Below, in pieces: positions 54,403-63,101 of a stretch of DNA of 64,000 bases (position 1 is its first letter; each line of letters begins with the position of its first letter). A program made the translations under genes and the position numbers. Under the pieces are notes generated by a model that was not told where the DNA came from, ran no database searches, and saw only the letters and a program-made list of their open reading frames with translations. Source of the stretch: Alistipes senegalensis (GTDB lineage Bacteria > Bacteroidota > Bacteroidia > Bacteroidales > Rikenellaceae); contig JAMPGH010000001.1 of NCBI GenBank assembly GCA_023664045.1, forward strand, positions 118,090 through 182,089. Reading direction: 5' to 3'.

Positions 54403-55059
54403 ATGAACAACACATGCAGAATCGGGATCGGCGGCCCCGTAGGATCGGGCAAGACGGCCCTGATCGAAGCCATCACGCCGCGTCTTCTGGAGATGGGCTA
54501 CAAGGTACTGGTCATCACCAACGACATCGTAACGACGGAAGATGCCAAACATGTCCGCAAGATGCTGAAAGGCATACTGGTCGAAGAACGCATCATCGGC
54601 GTGGAGACGGGAGCCTGTCCTCACACGGCCGTACGCGAAGACCCCTCGATGAACATCGCGGCCGTCGAAGAGATGGAAGCCCGCTTCCCGGACGGCGACG
54701 TGGTACTGATCGAATCGGGCGGCGACAACCTGACCCTCACGTTCAGTCCGGCGCTGGTCGACTTCTTCATCTATGTGATCGACGTGGCGGCGGGCGACAA
54801 GATCCCCCGCAAGGACGGTCCGGGAATCTCGCAATCGGACATTCTGGTCATCAACAAAACCGACCTGGCACCCTATGTACACGCCGATCTGGAAGTCATG
54901 CGCGTCGATTCGGAACGCATGCGTCCGGGCAAGCCGTTCCTTTTCACGAACTGCATGACCGGCGAAGGGATCGAAGAGCTCGTGGAGCTGATCCGCCGCA
55001 TGGCGCTTTTCGACGTCGACCGGCGCCAGCAGACCGCATCGCAAACCGCAACCGCCTGA
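54403..55059 (+). CDS. ureG: Urease accessory protein UreG (GTPase)
   Basis: A 218-residue SIMIBI GTPase that supplies energy and nickel during maturation. The P-loop GPVGSGKTA is at residues 11-19; the nickel-binding CxH-type motif is in [13 protein letters not shown]; then [17 protein letters not shown] and [10 protein letters not shown]. It lies 17 bases after ureF and three before ureD. Confidence 0.97.
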   Translation: MNNTCRIGIGGPVGSGKTALIEAITPRLLEMGYKVLVITNDIVTTEDAKHVRKMLKGILVEERIIGVETGACPHTAVREDPSMNIAAVEEMEARFPDGDVVLIESGGDNLTLTFSPALVDFFIYVIDVAAGDKIPRKDGPGISQSDILVINKTDLAPYVHADLEVMRVDSERMRPGKPFLFTNCMTGEGIEELVELIRRMALFDVDRRQQTASQTATA

Positions 55060-55062
55060 CAG

Positions 55063-55977
55063 ATGGATTTCTCCGCAGCCAAAGAGATGGCTCCCTATCT
55101 GGCCCAGCCGCAAGCGATGCCCGTGGGCACGCCGGGCAAGGTCGGCTACCTCCGTCTGGGATTCGAACTGGACGACGAAGGCCGCTCGATCCTGCGCGAT
55201 CTGGACCGGCGGGCCCCGCTGATCGTCCAGCAGGAACTCTACTTCGACGAAGGCATGCCCGAAATGCCGTGCGTATACATTCTTTCGTCGGGAGGTCCCA
55301 ACGTGGACGGCGACCGTTACGAACAACATTTCACCGTTCGCAAAGATGCCTTCGCCCACCTCTCGACGGGCGCGGCGACCAAGCTGGCCGAGATGCGCTA
55401 CAACTATTCGGGGCTCCGCCAGAGTTTCGAACTGGAAGAAGGTGCCTATCTGGAGTATCTTCCCGAACCGACGATCCCCTGCCGGCACACCCGCTTCATC
55501 GCCGACACGACGATCCGCATCGACCCCACGGCCACGCTCTTCTATGCGGAGATCTACATGAGCGGCCGCAAATACTTCGACCGCGGAGAACGCTTCGACT
55601 ACGACGTACTGTCGGTAACGACCCGGGCCGAACGGCCCGACGGACGGCAACTCTTCCGCGAGAAGTTCATCGTCCGGCCCCGGAGATACGCCCCGACGAC
55701 TTTGGGAGCGATGAACGGCTACGACGTATTCGCCAACGCGATCGTCCTGACGCCCGAAGAAGAGGCGGAGCGCATCTACGCCCGCACGGAAGCCTTCATC
55801 GACGACCGGCGCCGGCTGGCGGCCGGCATCACGCGCCTGCCCAACGGCTGCGGCCTGCTCTACAAGGCGCTGGGAGACGAGACGGGACCCGTGAAGCGGC
55901 TGGTCCGCGAATTCTGCTCCGTCGTACGACAGGAAGTAAAACACCGACCGCTGCCGGAAGAGTTTCCGTGGCGGTAA
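55063..55977 (+). CDS. ureD: Urease accessory protein UreD
   Basis: A 304-residue protein (UreH in some species) that binds the apoenzyme and, with UreF and UreG, forms the activation complex. It shows the family features LILSSGGPNVDGDRYEQHF-like residues near 80-97, PEPTIPCRHTRFIADTTI, and RGERFDYDVLSVTTRAE. Position after ureG closes the accessory set, so all of ureABCEFGD is present. It starts three bases after the ureG stop. Confidence 0.95.
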   Translation: MDFSAAKEMAPYLAQPQAMPVGTPGKVGYLRLGFELDDEGRSILRDLDRRAPLIVQQELYFDEGMPEMPCVYILSSGGPNVDGDRYEQHFTVRKDAFAHLSTGAATKLAEMRYNYSGLRQSFELEEGAYLEYLPEPTIPCRHTRFIADTTIRIDPTATLFYAEIYMSGRKYFDRGERFDYDVLSVTTRAERPDGRQLFREKFIVRPRRYAPTTLGAMNGYDVFANAIVLTPEEEAERIYARTEAFIDDRRRLAAGITRLPNGCGLLYKALGDETGPVKRLVREFCSVVRQEVKHRPLPEEFPWR

Positions 55978-56003
55978 ACCGAAACGACCAAAAAACGACA
56001 ACT

Positions 56004-57053
56004 ATGGCAACGACTGCTTTCATACCGACGGATCACCCGAGCGTCGGTTTTGTAAAAAAAATGCTGCGCGGCATCGGACAGGTGATGTTCCAGCCCAGCG
56101 CATGGACAGGGCTCCTTTTCCTTGTCGGCATATTCTGGGGCTCCTACGCCGGACACACGGGCATCGTGGCGTGGGGCGCACTCGTCGGCGTGACGGTCTC
56201 CACGCTGACGGGCCGCTGGCTACGCCTTCCGGCCGACGACGGAATGCAGGGACTGTGGGGCTTCAACGGCGTGCTGGCAGGCTGCGCATTTCCCACATTC
56301 TTAGGCAACACGGTCTGGATGTGGCTGGCGCTGATTCTCTGCGCGGCGCTGACGACGTGGGTCCGCACGGGCTTCAACAACGTGATGGCCCCGTGGAAAG
56401 TCAACTCGCTGACCTTTCCGTTCGTCTTCTGCACGTGGCTCTTCCTGCTGGCGGCCCGCGCCATGCACGGCATGCCGCCCGAACACCTGAGCGACCCGAC
56501 GCTGCCGACGCTCTTCACGTCGGCCGAAAGCGTGCGGCTGGGGCATCTGATCGTCTACTGGCTGAAAGGCGTCGGGCAGGTATTTTTGATCGATTCGTGG
56601 GTTACGGGACTGCTGTTCCTGATCGGTCTGGCGCTCTGCAGCGGACGAGCCGCCCTGTGGGCCGCCGTCGGATCGGCCGTGGCGCTGCTGGTGGCGATCC
56701 TGTTCAAGGCCTCGGGCAACGACGTGGCAGGCGGTCTCTACGGATTCAGTCCCGTACTGACGGCCATCGCGCTGGGCACGGTATTCTACAAACCGGGGAA
56801 ACGTTCGGCCTTGTGGGCGCTGACGGGCATCGTCGTAACGGTATTCGTGCAGGCCGGCATGGATGTCATGCTGACGCCGCTGGGCGTTCCCACGCTGACG
56901 GCGCCGTTCTGCCTGACGACGTGGCTCTTCCTGCTGCCGCTCCTCCGCTTCGACGAAACGGAAAAACCCGACCATTCGAACTGGAATCCGGCCAACAAGG
57001 CGCATCCGGTGCACCGGCACCTGCCGGGCGACCGCTCCGCGATCGAAAAATAA
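56004..57053 (+). CDS. Urea transporter (UT family)
   Basis: A 349-residue membrane protein with two homologous halves. In the first half GLWGFNGVLAGCAFPTFLGN and in the second GLYGFSPVLTAIALG are the repeated UT signature; each half ends in TAPFCLTTWLF- or TFPFVFCTWLF-type segments. UT proteins are trimeric urea channels. In an operon with urease it would let urea enter passively and be hydrolysed. It starts 26 bases after ureD. Confidence 0.95.
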   Translation: MATTAFIPTDHPSVGFVKKMLRGIGQVMFQPSAWTGLLFLVGIFWGSYAGHTGIVAWGALVGVTVSTLTGRWLRLPADDGMQGLWGFNGVLAGCAFPTFLGNTVWMWLALILCAALTTWVRTGFNNVMAPWKVNSLTFPFVFCTWLFLLAARAMHGMPPEHLSDPTLPTLFTSAESVRLGHLIVYWLKGVGQVFLIDSWVTGLLFLIGLALCSGRAALWAAVGSAVALLVAILFKASGNDVAGGLYGFSPVLTAIALGTVFYKPGKRSALWALTGIVVTVFVQAGMDVMLTPLGVPTLTAPFCLTTWLFLLPLLRFDETEKPDHSNWNPANKAHPVHRHLPGDRSAIEK

Positions 57054-57060
57054 CGACACC

Positions 57061-58038
57061 ATGCACATGTCCGACGCACTGGTCTCCCCGACGGTAGCCG
57101 CCGTCGCGGGGGCCGCCTCGCTGGTGCTTTTAGGCACGGCGATACGCAAACTGCGTCCGGCGTCTTCCGCGTCGCCGGACGACGAACGGATCGTTCCGCT
57201 GATGGGCGTGATGGGAGCCTTCGTCTTCGCGGCTCAAATGATCAACTTCGCCATTCCGGGCACGGGATCGAGCGGCCACATCGTGGGCGGAATTCTACTG
57301 GCGGCCCTGCTGGGACCGTGGGCCGGGCTGCTGACGCTTTCGTCGGTGCTGCTGCTCCAATGCCTGCTTTTCGCCGACGGCGGACTGCTGGCCTTAGGCT
57401 GCAACATCCTCAACATGGCGGCGCTTTCGTGCTTGGTAGCCTATCCGCTGATCTTCCGCCCCCTGATGCGGGCGGATGCTTCGCCGGGGAGGATCTTTGC
57501 GGCCTCGATGCTGGCATCGGCGGTCGGTCTCGAATTGGGAGCGCTGGCGGTAACCCTCGAAACCGAAGCCTCGGGAATCACGGCCCTGCCCTTCGGAAAG
57601 TTTCTGCTTTTCATGCTGCCGATCCACCTTGCGATCGGGCTCTGCGAAGGAGCGGCTACCGGTGCCGTACTCTGCGCCGTACGGCGCTACCGCCCCGAGC
57701 TGCTGGCCGGCACCCGCCGGAAACACCGGAATGCCAAACGTCGGACGACCCGGTCGCTGGCGATCATCGCAGGGACGGCCCTGCTGATCGGAGGCTCCTT
57801 CTCGTGGCTGGCCTCGTCGCGACCCGACGGACTGGAATGGTCGATCCGGCAGCTGACCGGCACCGCCGAAATCGAAACGCCGCCCGACGCCGCCCACCTT
57901 GCGGCCGCATCGCTGCAGGAAGCGACGGCCGCCCTGCCCGACTACGACACCTCGCTGGCCGGACTGATCGGCTGCGGAGCGATTCTGCTGGCGGCATGGG
58001 GCGGTTCGCGACTTCTCCGCACGCATCGGGAAAAATGA
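57061..58038 (+). CDS. nikM: Nickel ECF transporter substrate-binding subunit, NikM-NikN fusion
   Basis: A 325-residue membrane protein. The N-terminus MHMSDALVSP provides the Met-His metal site (the His at position 2 binds nickel) of CbiM/NikM proteins. The first ~220 residues carry the NikM fold with AGHIVGGI-like GSSGHIVGG. The C-terminal ~90 residues (about 240-325) hold two membrane segments and a PDGLE motif (SSRPDGLEWS), the NikN component; the two are fused as often seen. Adjacent to urease, the cargo is nickel rather than cobalt (inference). Confidence 0.9.
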   Translation: MHMSDALVSPTVAAVAGAASLVLLGTAIRKLRPASSASPDDERIVPLMGVMGAFVFAAQMINFAIPGTGSSGHIVGGILLAALLGPWAGLLTLSSVLLLQCLLFADGGLLALGCNILNMAALSCLVAYPLIFRPLMRADASPGRIFAASMLASAVGLELGALAVTLETEASGITALPFGKFLLFMLPIHLAIGLCEGAATGAVLCAVRRYRPELLAGTRRKHRNAKRRTTRSLAIIAGTALLIGGSFSWLASSRPDGLEWSIRQLTGTAEIETPPDAAHLAAASLQEATAALPDYDTSLAGLIGCGAILLAAWGGSRLLRTHREK

Positions 58039-58844
58039 AGAACCGCCTGCCATACGTTCTCTGCGAACTGGATGCGCTGGAACGCAACGCCTGGGGCACG
58101 ACTCCGCTCCACCGGCTGGACGCAAGAGCCAAGCTGCTCGTAACGGCGATCTATCTGGCAACGATGCTTTCGGTACCGCTCTCGCGTCTCTCGGAAATTC
58201 TGCTCTACGCGCTTTTCCCGATTCTGACAGCCTCGATGGGCGGTCTGCGTCCGGGAGCGCTGTTGCGGAAATCGCTGGCGGTAGTACCGTTCGCAGCGCT
58301 GATCGGAATATTCAACATCCTCTATGATCGGACTCCGGTATTCCGGATCGGACCGCTGACAGTAACCGACGGCTGGATCGCTTTTCTGTCGATCGTACTG
58401 CGCGGTCTGCTGTCGGTGGAGGCGTTGCTGGTACTGATCGGCACCACGGGTTTTTACGGCATCTGCCGGGGAATGCAACGGCTGGGCGTACCCCGCTTCC
58501 TGACCGTACAGCTGCTCTTCGTCCACCGCTACCTTTATGTACTGATCGAGGAAGCGATCCGCATGCGGCAGGCACGCGAAGCCCGCAGTTTCGACCGCCG
58601 CACGTTGCCGTTGCCCCTTTGGGGCACGCTGGTGGGCCAATTGCTGATCCGCGCCTGCGACCGCGCCGAACAAATCCACCGGGCGATGCTGGCGCGCGGA
58701 TTCGCGGGTCGCATCCCCGACTGCACGGTCGCCCGTACGCACTGGCGCCGCCAAGAAACGATCTACGTGCTTGCATGGGGCGCCGCCCTGCTGCTCGTCC
58801 GGACAGCGGGGCCGGTAGAAACCCTGACGCGCTGGCTGCGCTGA
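58035..58844 (+). CDS. nikQ: ECF transporter transmembrane subunit NikQ/CbiQ
   Basis: A 269-residue membrane protein of the EcfT family. Residues from the start show PLHRLDARAKLLVTAIYL, and the coupling-helix motifs are RMRQAREARSF and HRAMLARGF (A-R-G type), which contact the ATPase. The start overlaps the NikM stop (ATGA), which means coupled translation. The ATP-binding subunit follows 13 bases later. Confidence 0.92.
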   Translation: MKNRLPYVLCELDALERNAWGTTPLHRLDARAKLLVTAIYLATMLSVPLSRLSEILLYALFPILTASMGGLRPGALLRKSLAVVPFAALIGIFNILYDRTPVFRIGPLTVTDGWIAFLSIVLRGLLSVEALLVLIGTTGFYGICRGMQRLGVPRFLTVQLLFVHRYLYVLIEEAIRMRQAREARSFDRRTLPLPLWGTLVGQLLIRACDRAEQIHRAMLARGFAGRIPDCTVARTHWRRQETIYVLAWGAALLLVRTAGPVETLTRWLR

Positions 58845-58857
58845 AACTCAGAATCGC

Positions 58858-59613
58858 ATGAGCCACCACTACCTGCAATTCGACGACGTACATTACCGCT
58901 ATCCTGACGGATACGAAGCGCTGTGCGGAATTTCGTTCCGACTGGAACACGGCGAAAAGACGGCGCTCGTAGGAGCGAACGGAGCGGGGAAATCGACTCT
59001 GCTACTCCACACGGCGGGGCTGCTGCTGCCGACACGGGGCGAAACGATCGTCGGCGGCATCCGGGCGACGAACCGCACGCTACCCCAGATCCGTCGGTCG
59101 GTGGGGCTGGTATTCCAGAACCCCGACAATCAACTTTTCATGCCGACGGTGGAAGAAGACGTGGCATTCGGGCCGGCGAACATGCGGCTGACGCCCGAGG
59201 AGATCGAAATACGGGTAACGACGGCGCTGGAAGCCGTCGAAGCGACGCATCTGCGCAAGTGCAGCCCCTATCGGCTGTCGGGCGGGCAAAAACGCCGGAT
59301 AGCGATCGCCACGGTACTGGCGATGGAACCGTCCGTGCTGGTGCTGGACGAACCGACCTCGGATCTCGATCCCCGGGCCCGGCGCCGGACGATCGAGCTG
59401 CTGCACCGCTTCCGCCACACCATGCTCATCGCCACGCACGACATGGAACTGGTTCTCGAGCTTTGTCCCCGAACGATCGTCCTGCACGAAGGGCGCATCG
59501 CCGCCGACGGCCGGACCGCCGACATCTTCCGCGACATTCCGCTGCTCGACGCCTGCGGTCTCGAACAACCCGCCTCGATGCGGAAAAACAAAGCTGTCCG
59601 AGAACTTGTCTGA
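58858..59613 (+). CDS. nikO: ECF transporter ATP-binding subunit NikO/CbiO
   Basis: A 251-residue ABC ATPase with Walker A GANGAGKST at 39-47, the Q-loop FQNPDNQLFMPTVEEDVAFG, signature LSGGQKRR and Walker B VLVLDEPTSDLDPRA. It drives nickel uptake by NikMN and NikQ. Last gene of the urease-nickel operon; a promoter for yajC lies directly downstream. Confidence 0.93.
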   Translation: MSHHYLQFDDVHYRYPDGYEALCGISFRLEHGEKTALVGANGAGKSTLLLHTAGLLLPTRGETIVGGIRATNRTLPQIRRSVGLVFQNPDNQLFMPTVEEDVAFGPANMRLTPEEIEIRVTTALEAVEATHLRKCSPYRLSGGQKRRIAIATVLAMEPSVLVLDEPTSDLDPRARRRTIELLHRFRHTMLIATHDMELVLELCPRTIVLHEGRIAADGRTADIFRDIPLLDACGLEQPASMRKNKAVRELV

Positions 59614-59636
59614 ACGAAAAAGAGAATCAAAAGCAA

Positions 59637-59668
59637 TTTCGGGATTTCACGGAAATTGTATATCTTTG
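59637..59668 (+). promoter_or_regulatory. Promoter of yajC
   Basis: TTTC (59637-59640), 20 bases, TATCTTTG (59661-59668); one mismatch in the -33 element. Confidence 0.65.
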
Positions 59669-59706
59669 CGATAACAAACAACGAAACAACAAAAAAAGAA
59701 ACGACT

Positions 59707-60027
59707 ATGATCAATTTCCTACAGGCGGCCTTGCAGGGCGAACCGCAACCCAGCGTATGGCAACAGTACAGCGGTTTCATCATGATCGGCCTGATGCTGG
59801 TAGCACTCTGGTTCATCATGTGGCGCCCCGAAGCCAAGCGCCGCAAACAAATGCAGGCATTCCGCGACGGACTGAAAAAAGGCGACAAGGTAATCACCGC
59901 CGGCGGCATTTACGGTACGGTCAAGGAGGTGAAAGAGACCTCGCTGCTGATCGAAGTGGACAGCGACGTAACGCTGCGCATCGACAAAAACATGGTCGTA
60001 GCCGACAACAGCAGCCTGCAGAAATAA
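59707..60027 (+). CDS. yajC: Preprotein translocase subunit YajC
   Basis: A 106-residue protein with one membrane segment (about 20-38, FIMIGLMLVALWFIMW), then the signature RPEAKRRKQMQAFRDGLKKG and the small SH3-like domain DKVITAGGIYGTVKEV. Accessory subunit of the Sec-DF complex. The start is the ATG at 59707. A strong terminator follows at 60050. Confidence 0.95.
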   Translation: MINFLQAALQGEPQPSVWQQYSGFIMIGLMLVALWFIMWRPEAKRRKQMQAFRDGLKKGDKVITAGGIYGTVKEVKETSLLIEVDSDVTLRIDKNMVVADNSSLQK

Positions 60028-60049
60028 TCCGCCTGCGGACGGAAAACGG

Positions 60050-60080
60050 AAAAGCCCTCCTTGCATGGGAGGGCTTTTTT
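60050..60080 (+). terminator. Terminator after yajC
   Basis: AAAAGCCCTCC (60050-60060) pairs with GGGAGGGCTTTT (60067-60078) around TTGCAT, followed by a T-run. Confidence 0.9.
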
Positions 60081-60112
60081 CGTTAACTTCGCACCCGACA
60101 TCGCAAACGACC

Positions 60113-60373
60113 ATGACCCAAAAGATAACCTATCCCTGCAAAGGCACCTGCTCGCAGCAGGTGGAAATCGAACTGGAAGACAACATCATCCGCCGGGCCG
60201 CATTCACGGGCGGCTGCCACGGCAACACGCAAGGCATCGCCGCGTTGGTTCGCGGCATGAAAGCCGAAGAAGCCATCGCCCGTCTGAAAGGCATCGACTG
60301 CCGCGGCAGAGGGACCTCCTGTCCCGATCAGCTGGCCTGCGCGCTGGAAAAAGCGCTCGCCGCCGAATCGTAA
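60113..60373 (+). CDS. TSCPD-domain protein (TIGR03905 type)
   Basis: An 86-residue protein with conserved cysteines: PCKGTCSQQVEIE, TGGCHGNTQG and GRGTSCPDQLACAL. The TSCPD motif gives the family its name; the same domain occurs at the C-terminus of some ribonucleotide reductases. The cysteines suggest metal or Fe-S binding. Function unknown. It starts with the ATG at 60113 and has a weak -7-like box (TAACTTCG, 60084-60091) upstream. Confidence 0.85.
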   Translation: MTQKITYPCKGTCSQQVEIELEDNIIRRAAFTGGCHGNTQGIAALVRGMKAEEAIARLKGIDCRGRGTSCPDQLACALEKALAAES

Positions 60374-60509
60374 TCCGCAGAAATCGCATCTCTTGCCATG
60401 CGGCGCCCCGACAGGAGCGCCGGAGCGAGATACATTTATTTTCCGTTCGTCCGCAATCGGGGAACGGATTTTGCTGTATGCACTTCCGTCAAGTAAAAAA
60501 CGGAAGAAT

Positions 60510-60767
60510 ATGTATTTCTTATGGTATCTCCTGATAGGTCTGGCCGCCGGATGGGTGGCCAACCTGATCGTCAAGGGCAATGGCTCGGGACTTATCGTCA
60601 ATCTGATCGTAGGCCTTATCGGCGGCGTGCTGGGCGGCTGGATCTTCTCGTGGTTCGGATGGGTTCCCGCCGGCAGATTCGGCAGTTTCCTTACCTCTCT
60701 GGCCGGAGCCATTATCCTGTTGTGGATTGTCTCGATAATCACCCGACGGAAACATGTTGAACACTGA
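60510..60767 (+). CDS. GlsB/YeaQ/YmgE family stress-response membrane protein
   Basis: An 85-residue protein with three membrane segments (about 2-19, 28-50, 55-77). The pattern LIGLAAGWVANLIVKG, then NLIVGLIGGVLGGWIF, identifies the family, which is induced under envelope or acid stress in other bacteria; the mechanism is unknown. The start is the ATG at 60510. The downstream hydrophilic protein starts eight bases later. Confidence 0.88.
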   Translation: MYFLWYLLIGLAAGWVANLIVKGNGSGLIVNLIVGLIGGVLGGWIFSWFGWVPAGRFGSFLTSLAGAIILLWIVSIITRRKHVEH

Positions 60768-60775
60768 AAAAACGA

Positions 60776-61051
60776 ATGAACATGAACGACACGAAAAACA
60801 GCTGGGAAAACCAGCAGCACCAGAACATGCCTGCAGACAAGGCGAACAATCCGGTCGACAATGCCGGCAACAAAATGGATCAGAAAGTCGACGCCGTGAA
60901 AAACGGAGTCAAGCAGACCGCCGAACGGATCGGCGAAACGGGCCGCAAGACCGGCGAAGCCATTCGCAACGGTGCGGAAAAGGCTGCGGACAAGGTAGGC
61001 AACGCCATCGACTCGGCGGCCGACCGTCTGCACGACAAAACAACCTACTGA
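60776..61051 (+). CDS. Small hydrophilic amphipathic-helix protein (LEA/CsbD-like)
   Basis: A 91-residue, very charged protein without Cys. From about residue 30 it is a run of 11-residue-type amphipathic repeats rich in Ala, Lys, Glu and Gly (VDAVKNGVKQTAERIGE). This resembles LEA group 3 or YtxH/CsbD-type stress proteins. It sits eight bases after a GlsB-type stress gene, so the pair is likely a stress-response unit (inference). The ATG at 60776 is used; an in-frame ATG two codons later is possible. Confidence 0.72.
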   Translation: MNMNDTKNSWENQQHQNMPADKANNPVDNAGNKMDQKVDAVKNGVKQTAERIGETGRKTGEAIRNGAEKAADKVGNAIDSAADRLHDKTTY

Positions 61052-61104
61052 CGGTCCTATCGGACCGAAAACCGGAAGCGGAGACCTCTGAAGGTCTCCG
61101 CTTC
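61052..61104. terminator. Double hairpin between the stress genes and tRNA-Gln
   Basis: CGGTCC/GGACCG (61052-61067) is followed by a perfect 13-bp stem, GAAGCGGAGACCT (61075-61087) with AGGTCTCCGCTTC (61092-61104). It serves the small-protein gene on the plus strand and the tRNA on the minus strand. Confidence 0.85.
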
Positions 61105-61117
61105 TGCTGAAAAAATG

Positions 61118-61188
61118 TTGAGCTGCCAGGACTCGAACCTGGAACGACAGAACCAAAATCTGCTGTGTTACCATTACACCACAGCTCA
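61118..61188 (-). tRNA. tRNA-Gln (anticodon TTG)
   Basis: On the minus strand a full cloverleaf: acceptor TGAGCTG pairing with CAGCTCA, D arm GTGT/ACAC, anticodon stem GCAGA/TCTGT with loop TTTTGGT (anticodon UUG), T arm CCAGG/CCTGG with GTTCGAG. The discriminator base is A; CCA is not encoded. A promoter lies upstream at 61210-61240. Confidence 0.95.
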
Positions 61189-61209
61189 ATCCCTTGCTCG
61201 AAAGCGAGG

Positions 61210-61240
61210 CAAAGATAGAAAAAAAAACGCAATATCCAAC
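61210..61240 (-). promoter_or_regulatory. Promoter of tRNA-Gln
   Basis: On the minus strand GTTG (61240-61237), 19 bases, TATCTTTG (61217-61210); one mismatch to the consensus. Confidence 0.7.
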
Positions 61241-61281
61241 GATCGGAGCCGGATATTGTTCTTTCAAATCCCCGACCTACT

Positions 61282-62610
61282 ATGACGACCACTCTGATCG
61301 CGATCTTCTGCGCAGGCTACGTACTGATCGCGCTGGAACATAAAATCCGAATCAACAAATCGGCCATCGCGCTGATGATGTGCGGCGTGCTTTGGGCGCT
61401 GCTGAGCCTTACGGGACACGATGCGCAGACGGGCACCCGACTGGCCGGACAACTGAGCGACACGTGCGAGATCCTGATCTACCTGATCGGAGCCATGACG
61501 ATCGTCGATCTGATCGACATGCACGGCGGATTCGGCGTCATCACCTCGCGCATCCGCACCCGCGACAAACGCCGGCTGCTATGGCTGCTGGCGCTCATCA
61601 CCTTCGTCATGTCGGCCGTACTGGACAACATGACCACATCGATCATCATGATTATGCTGCTGCGCCGTATCGTAACGGAGCAACGCGAACGCTGGATTTT
61701 CGCCAGTCTGATCGTCATCGCAGCCAACAGCGGCGGTGCCTGGTCGCCCATCGGCGACGTAACGACGATCATGCTCTGGATGCGCGGCAACGTCGCGGCC
61801 GGACCGCTCATGTACGGACTGATATTGCCCTCGCTGCTTTCGGTGATCGTGCCGACAGCCATCGCGACGCGCCTTATCGGCAGAGAGGAGACGTCGGTCG
61901 GAACCGTGCCGACGCCGGAACTGCCGCAAGGCGTAACCCCGCAGATGAGCCGGACGATTCTGATAACGGGCGTCGCCGGACTGCTCTTCGTACCGGTATT
62001 CAAGGAAGTTACGGGACTGCCGCCCTACATGGGCATGACCTTCGTGCTGGGCATACTCTGGATGCTGACCGAGATTCTTTACGATCGGCGCCGCGACATG
62101 GAGGAGACGATTCAGAACCGTGTTTCGAAAGTTCTCAAGCACATCGACATGCCCACGATCCTCTTTTTTCTGGGAATTCTCATGGCGGTGGGTGCCCTGC
62201 AGAGCGCCGGCATCCTTACCGGCATGGCCCGCTGGCTGGACACGCACATGCACCATCCCTTCGCCATTGCCGGATTGATCGGAGCCCTTTCGTCGGTGAT
62301 CGACAACGTGCCACTGGTAGCCGCCTGCATGGGAATGTATCCGGTGATCGACGCGGCGACGGCGGCCGCGAGCTCCGACCCGGCATTCATGCAAGCGTTC
62401 GTCGCCGACGGACTTTTCTGGCACCTGCTCTCCTACTGCGCCGGCGTGGGCGGCAGCCTGCTGATCATCGGCTCGGCGGCGGGCGTCGTGGCGATGGGGC
62501 TGGAGAAGATCGACTTCGGGTGGTATCTGCGCAAGATCACGCCGCTGGCGTTGGCGGGCTATCTGACCGGCATGCTGGCGATCTGGCTCCAACACCTGAT
62601 AGGCTGGTAG
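61282..62610 (+). CDS. nhaD: Na+/H+ antiporter NhaD
   Basis: A 442-residue membrane protein with about 12 segments, of the IT (ArsB/NhaD) superfamily. Characteristic segments are VLDNMTTSIIMIMLLRR, ANSGGAWSPIGDVTTIMLW, and in the second half LSSVIDNVPLVAACMGMY; the paired Asn-containing loops are the ion-binding sites. Exchanges sodium (or lithium) for protons at the inner membrane. It lies 93 bases downstream of the oppositely directed tRNA and is probably a single-gene unit. Confidence 0.92.
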   Translation: MTTTLIAIFCAGYVLIALEHKIRINKSAIALMMCGVLWALLSLTGHDAQTGTRLAGQLSDTCEILIYLIGAMTIVDLIDMHGGFGVITSRIRTRDKRRLLWLLALITFVMSAVLDNMTTSIIMIMLLRRIVTEQRERWIFASLIVIAANSGGAWSPIGDVTTIMLWMRGNVAAGPLMYGLILPSLLSVIVPTAIATRLIGREETSVGTVPTPELPQGVTPQMSRTILITGVAGLLFVPVFKEVTGLPPYMGMTFVLGILWMLTEILYDRRRDMEETIQNRVSKVLKHIDMPTILFFLGILMAVGALQSAGILTGMARWLDTHMHHPFAIAGLIGALSSVIDNVPLVAACMGMYPVIDAATAAASSDPAFMQAFVADGLFWHLLSYCAGVGGSLLIIGSAAGVVAMGLEKIDFGWYLRKITPLALAGYLTGMLAIWLQHLIGW

Positions 62611-62618
62611 GCCGAAAA

Positions 62619-62993
62619 CTACTTCAGCTTGGCGAGGAAGCGTTCGCGGTCGACGACGAAGCGGACGTGGGTGCCCTCGCCGATCATTCCCTCGGCATCG
62701 CGGGCGCCGACGTTGAAAGCGATCTTACGCCCCTCGACCGCCGTAACGACCGCCGAAGCCGTGATCTCGGCCCCGAGCGCCGAAGGTTTGATATGCGAGA
62801 CGTTCATCTCGGCGCCCACGGTCGTCGCCCCCTCGGGCAACTCGCCGGCGACGGCCCGCATGGCGGCGTTCTCCATCAGGGCGATCATCGCGGGAGTAGC
62901 GAAAACGGGCATATCGCCCGAACCCATCGCCACAGCCGTATCGGCCTCGGAGACCGTCGTGCGGCTCCGGGCGGAAAGTCCCTTTTCCAACAT
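62619..62993 (-). CDS. FlK-like hot-dog thioesterase
   Basis: A 124-residue hot-dog-fold protein. The catalytic set of the FlK-type family can be placed: Thr and Glu in PVFATPAMIALMENAAM and His in NVSHIKPSALGAEI. FlK itself hydrolyses fluoroacetyl-CoA; most homologues act on other acyl-CoAs and this one cannot be assigned a substrate. It converges with nhaD, with eight bases between the stops. Confidence 0.82.
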   Translation of the reverse strand: MLEKGLSARSRTTVSEADTAVAMGSGDMPVFATPAMIALMENAAMRAVAGELPEGATTVGAEMNVSHIKPSALGAEITASAVVTAVEGRKIAFNVGARDAEGMIGEGTHVRFVVDRERFLAKLK

Positions 62994-63101
62994 AATGCGT
63001 TTCCTTTACGACTAAATGATTACCTTTGCGGAAGACTCCCGCCCGACGAAGGCCGGGAGCCGACCGCACCCGGAACAAAGATACGTCAATTTTTGCGGAC
63101 T

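Noticed and set aside
60374..60509. N-terminal extension of the GlsB-type protein to 60393
   Set aside because: The extra 39 residues are charged and unlike the family, which starts right at the first membrane segment (ATG 60510).
49893..62993. A fluoride/fluoroacetate module made of crcB and the FlK-like thioesterase
   Set aside because: The genes are 12 kb apart on unlinked units, and FlK-like hot-dog proteins mostly act on ordinary acyl-CoAs.
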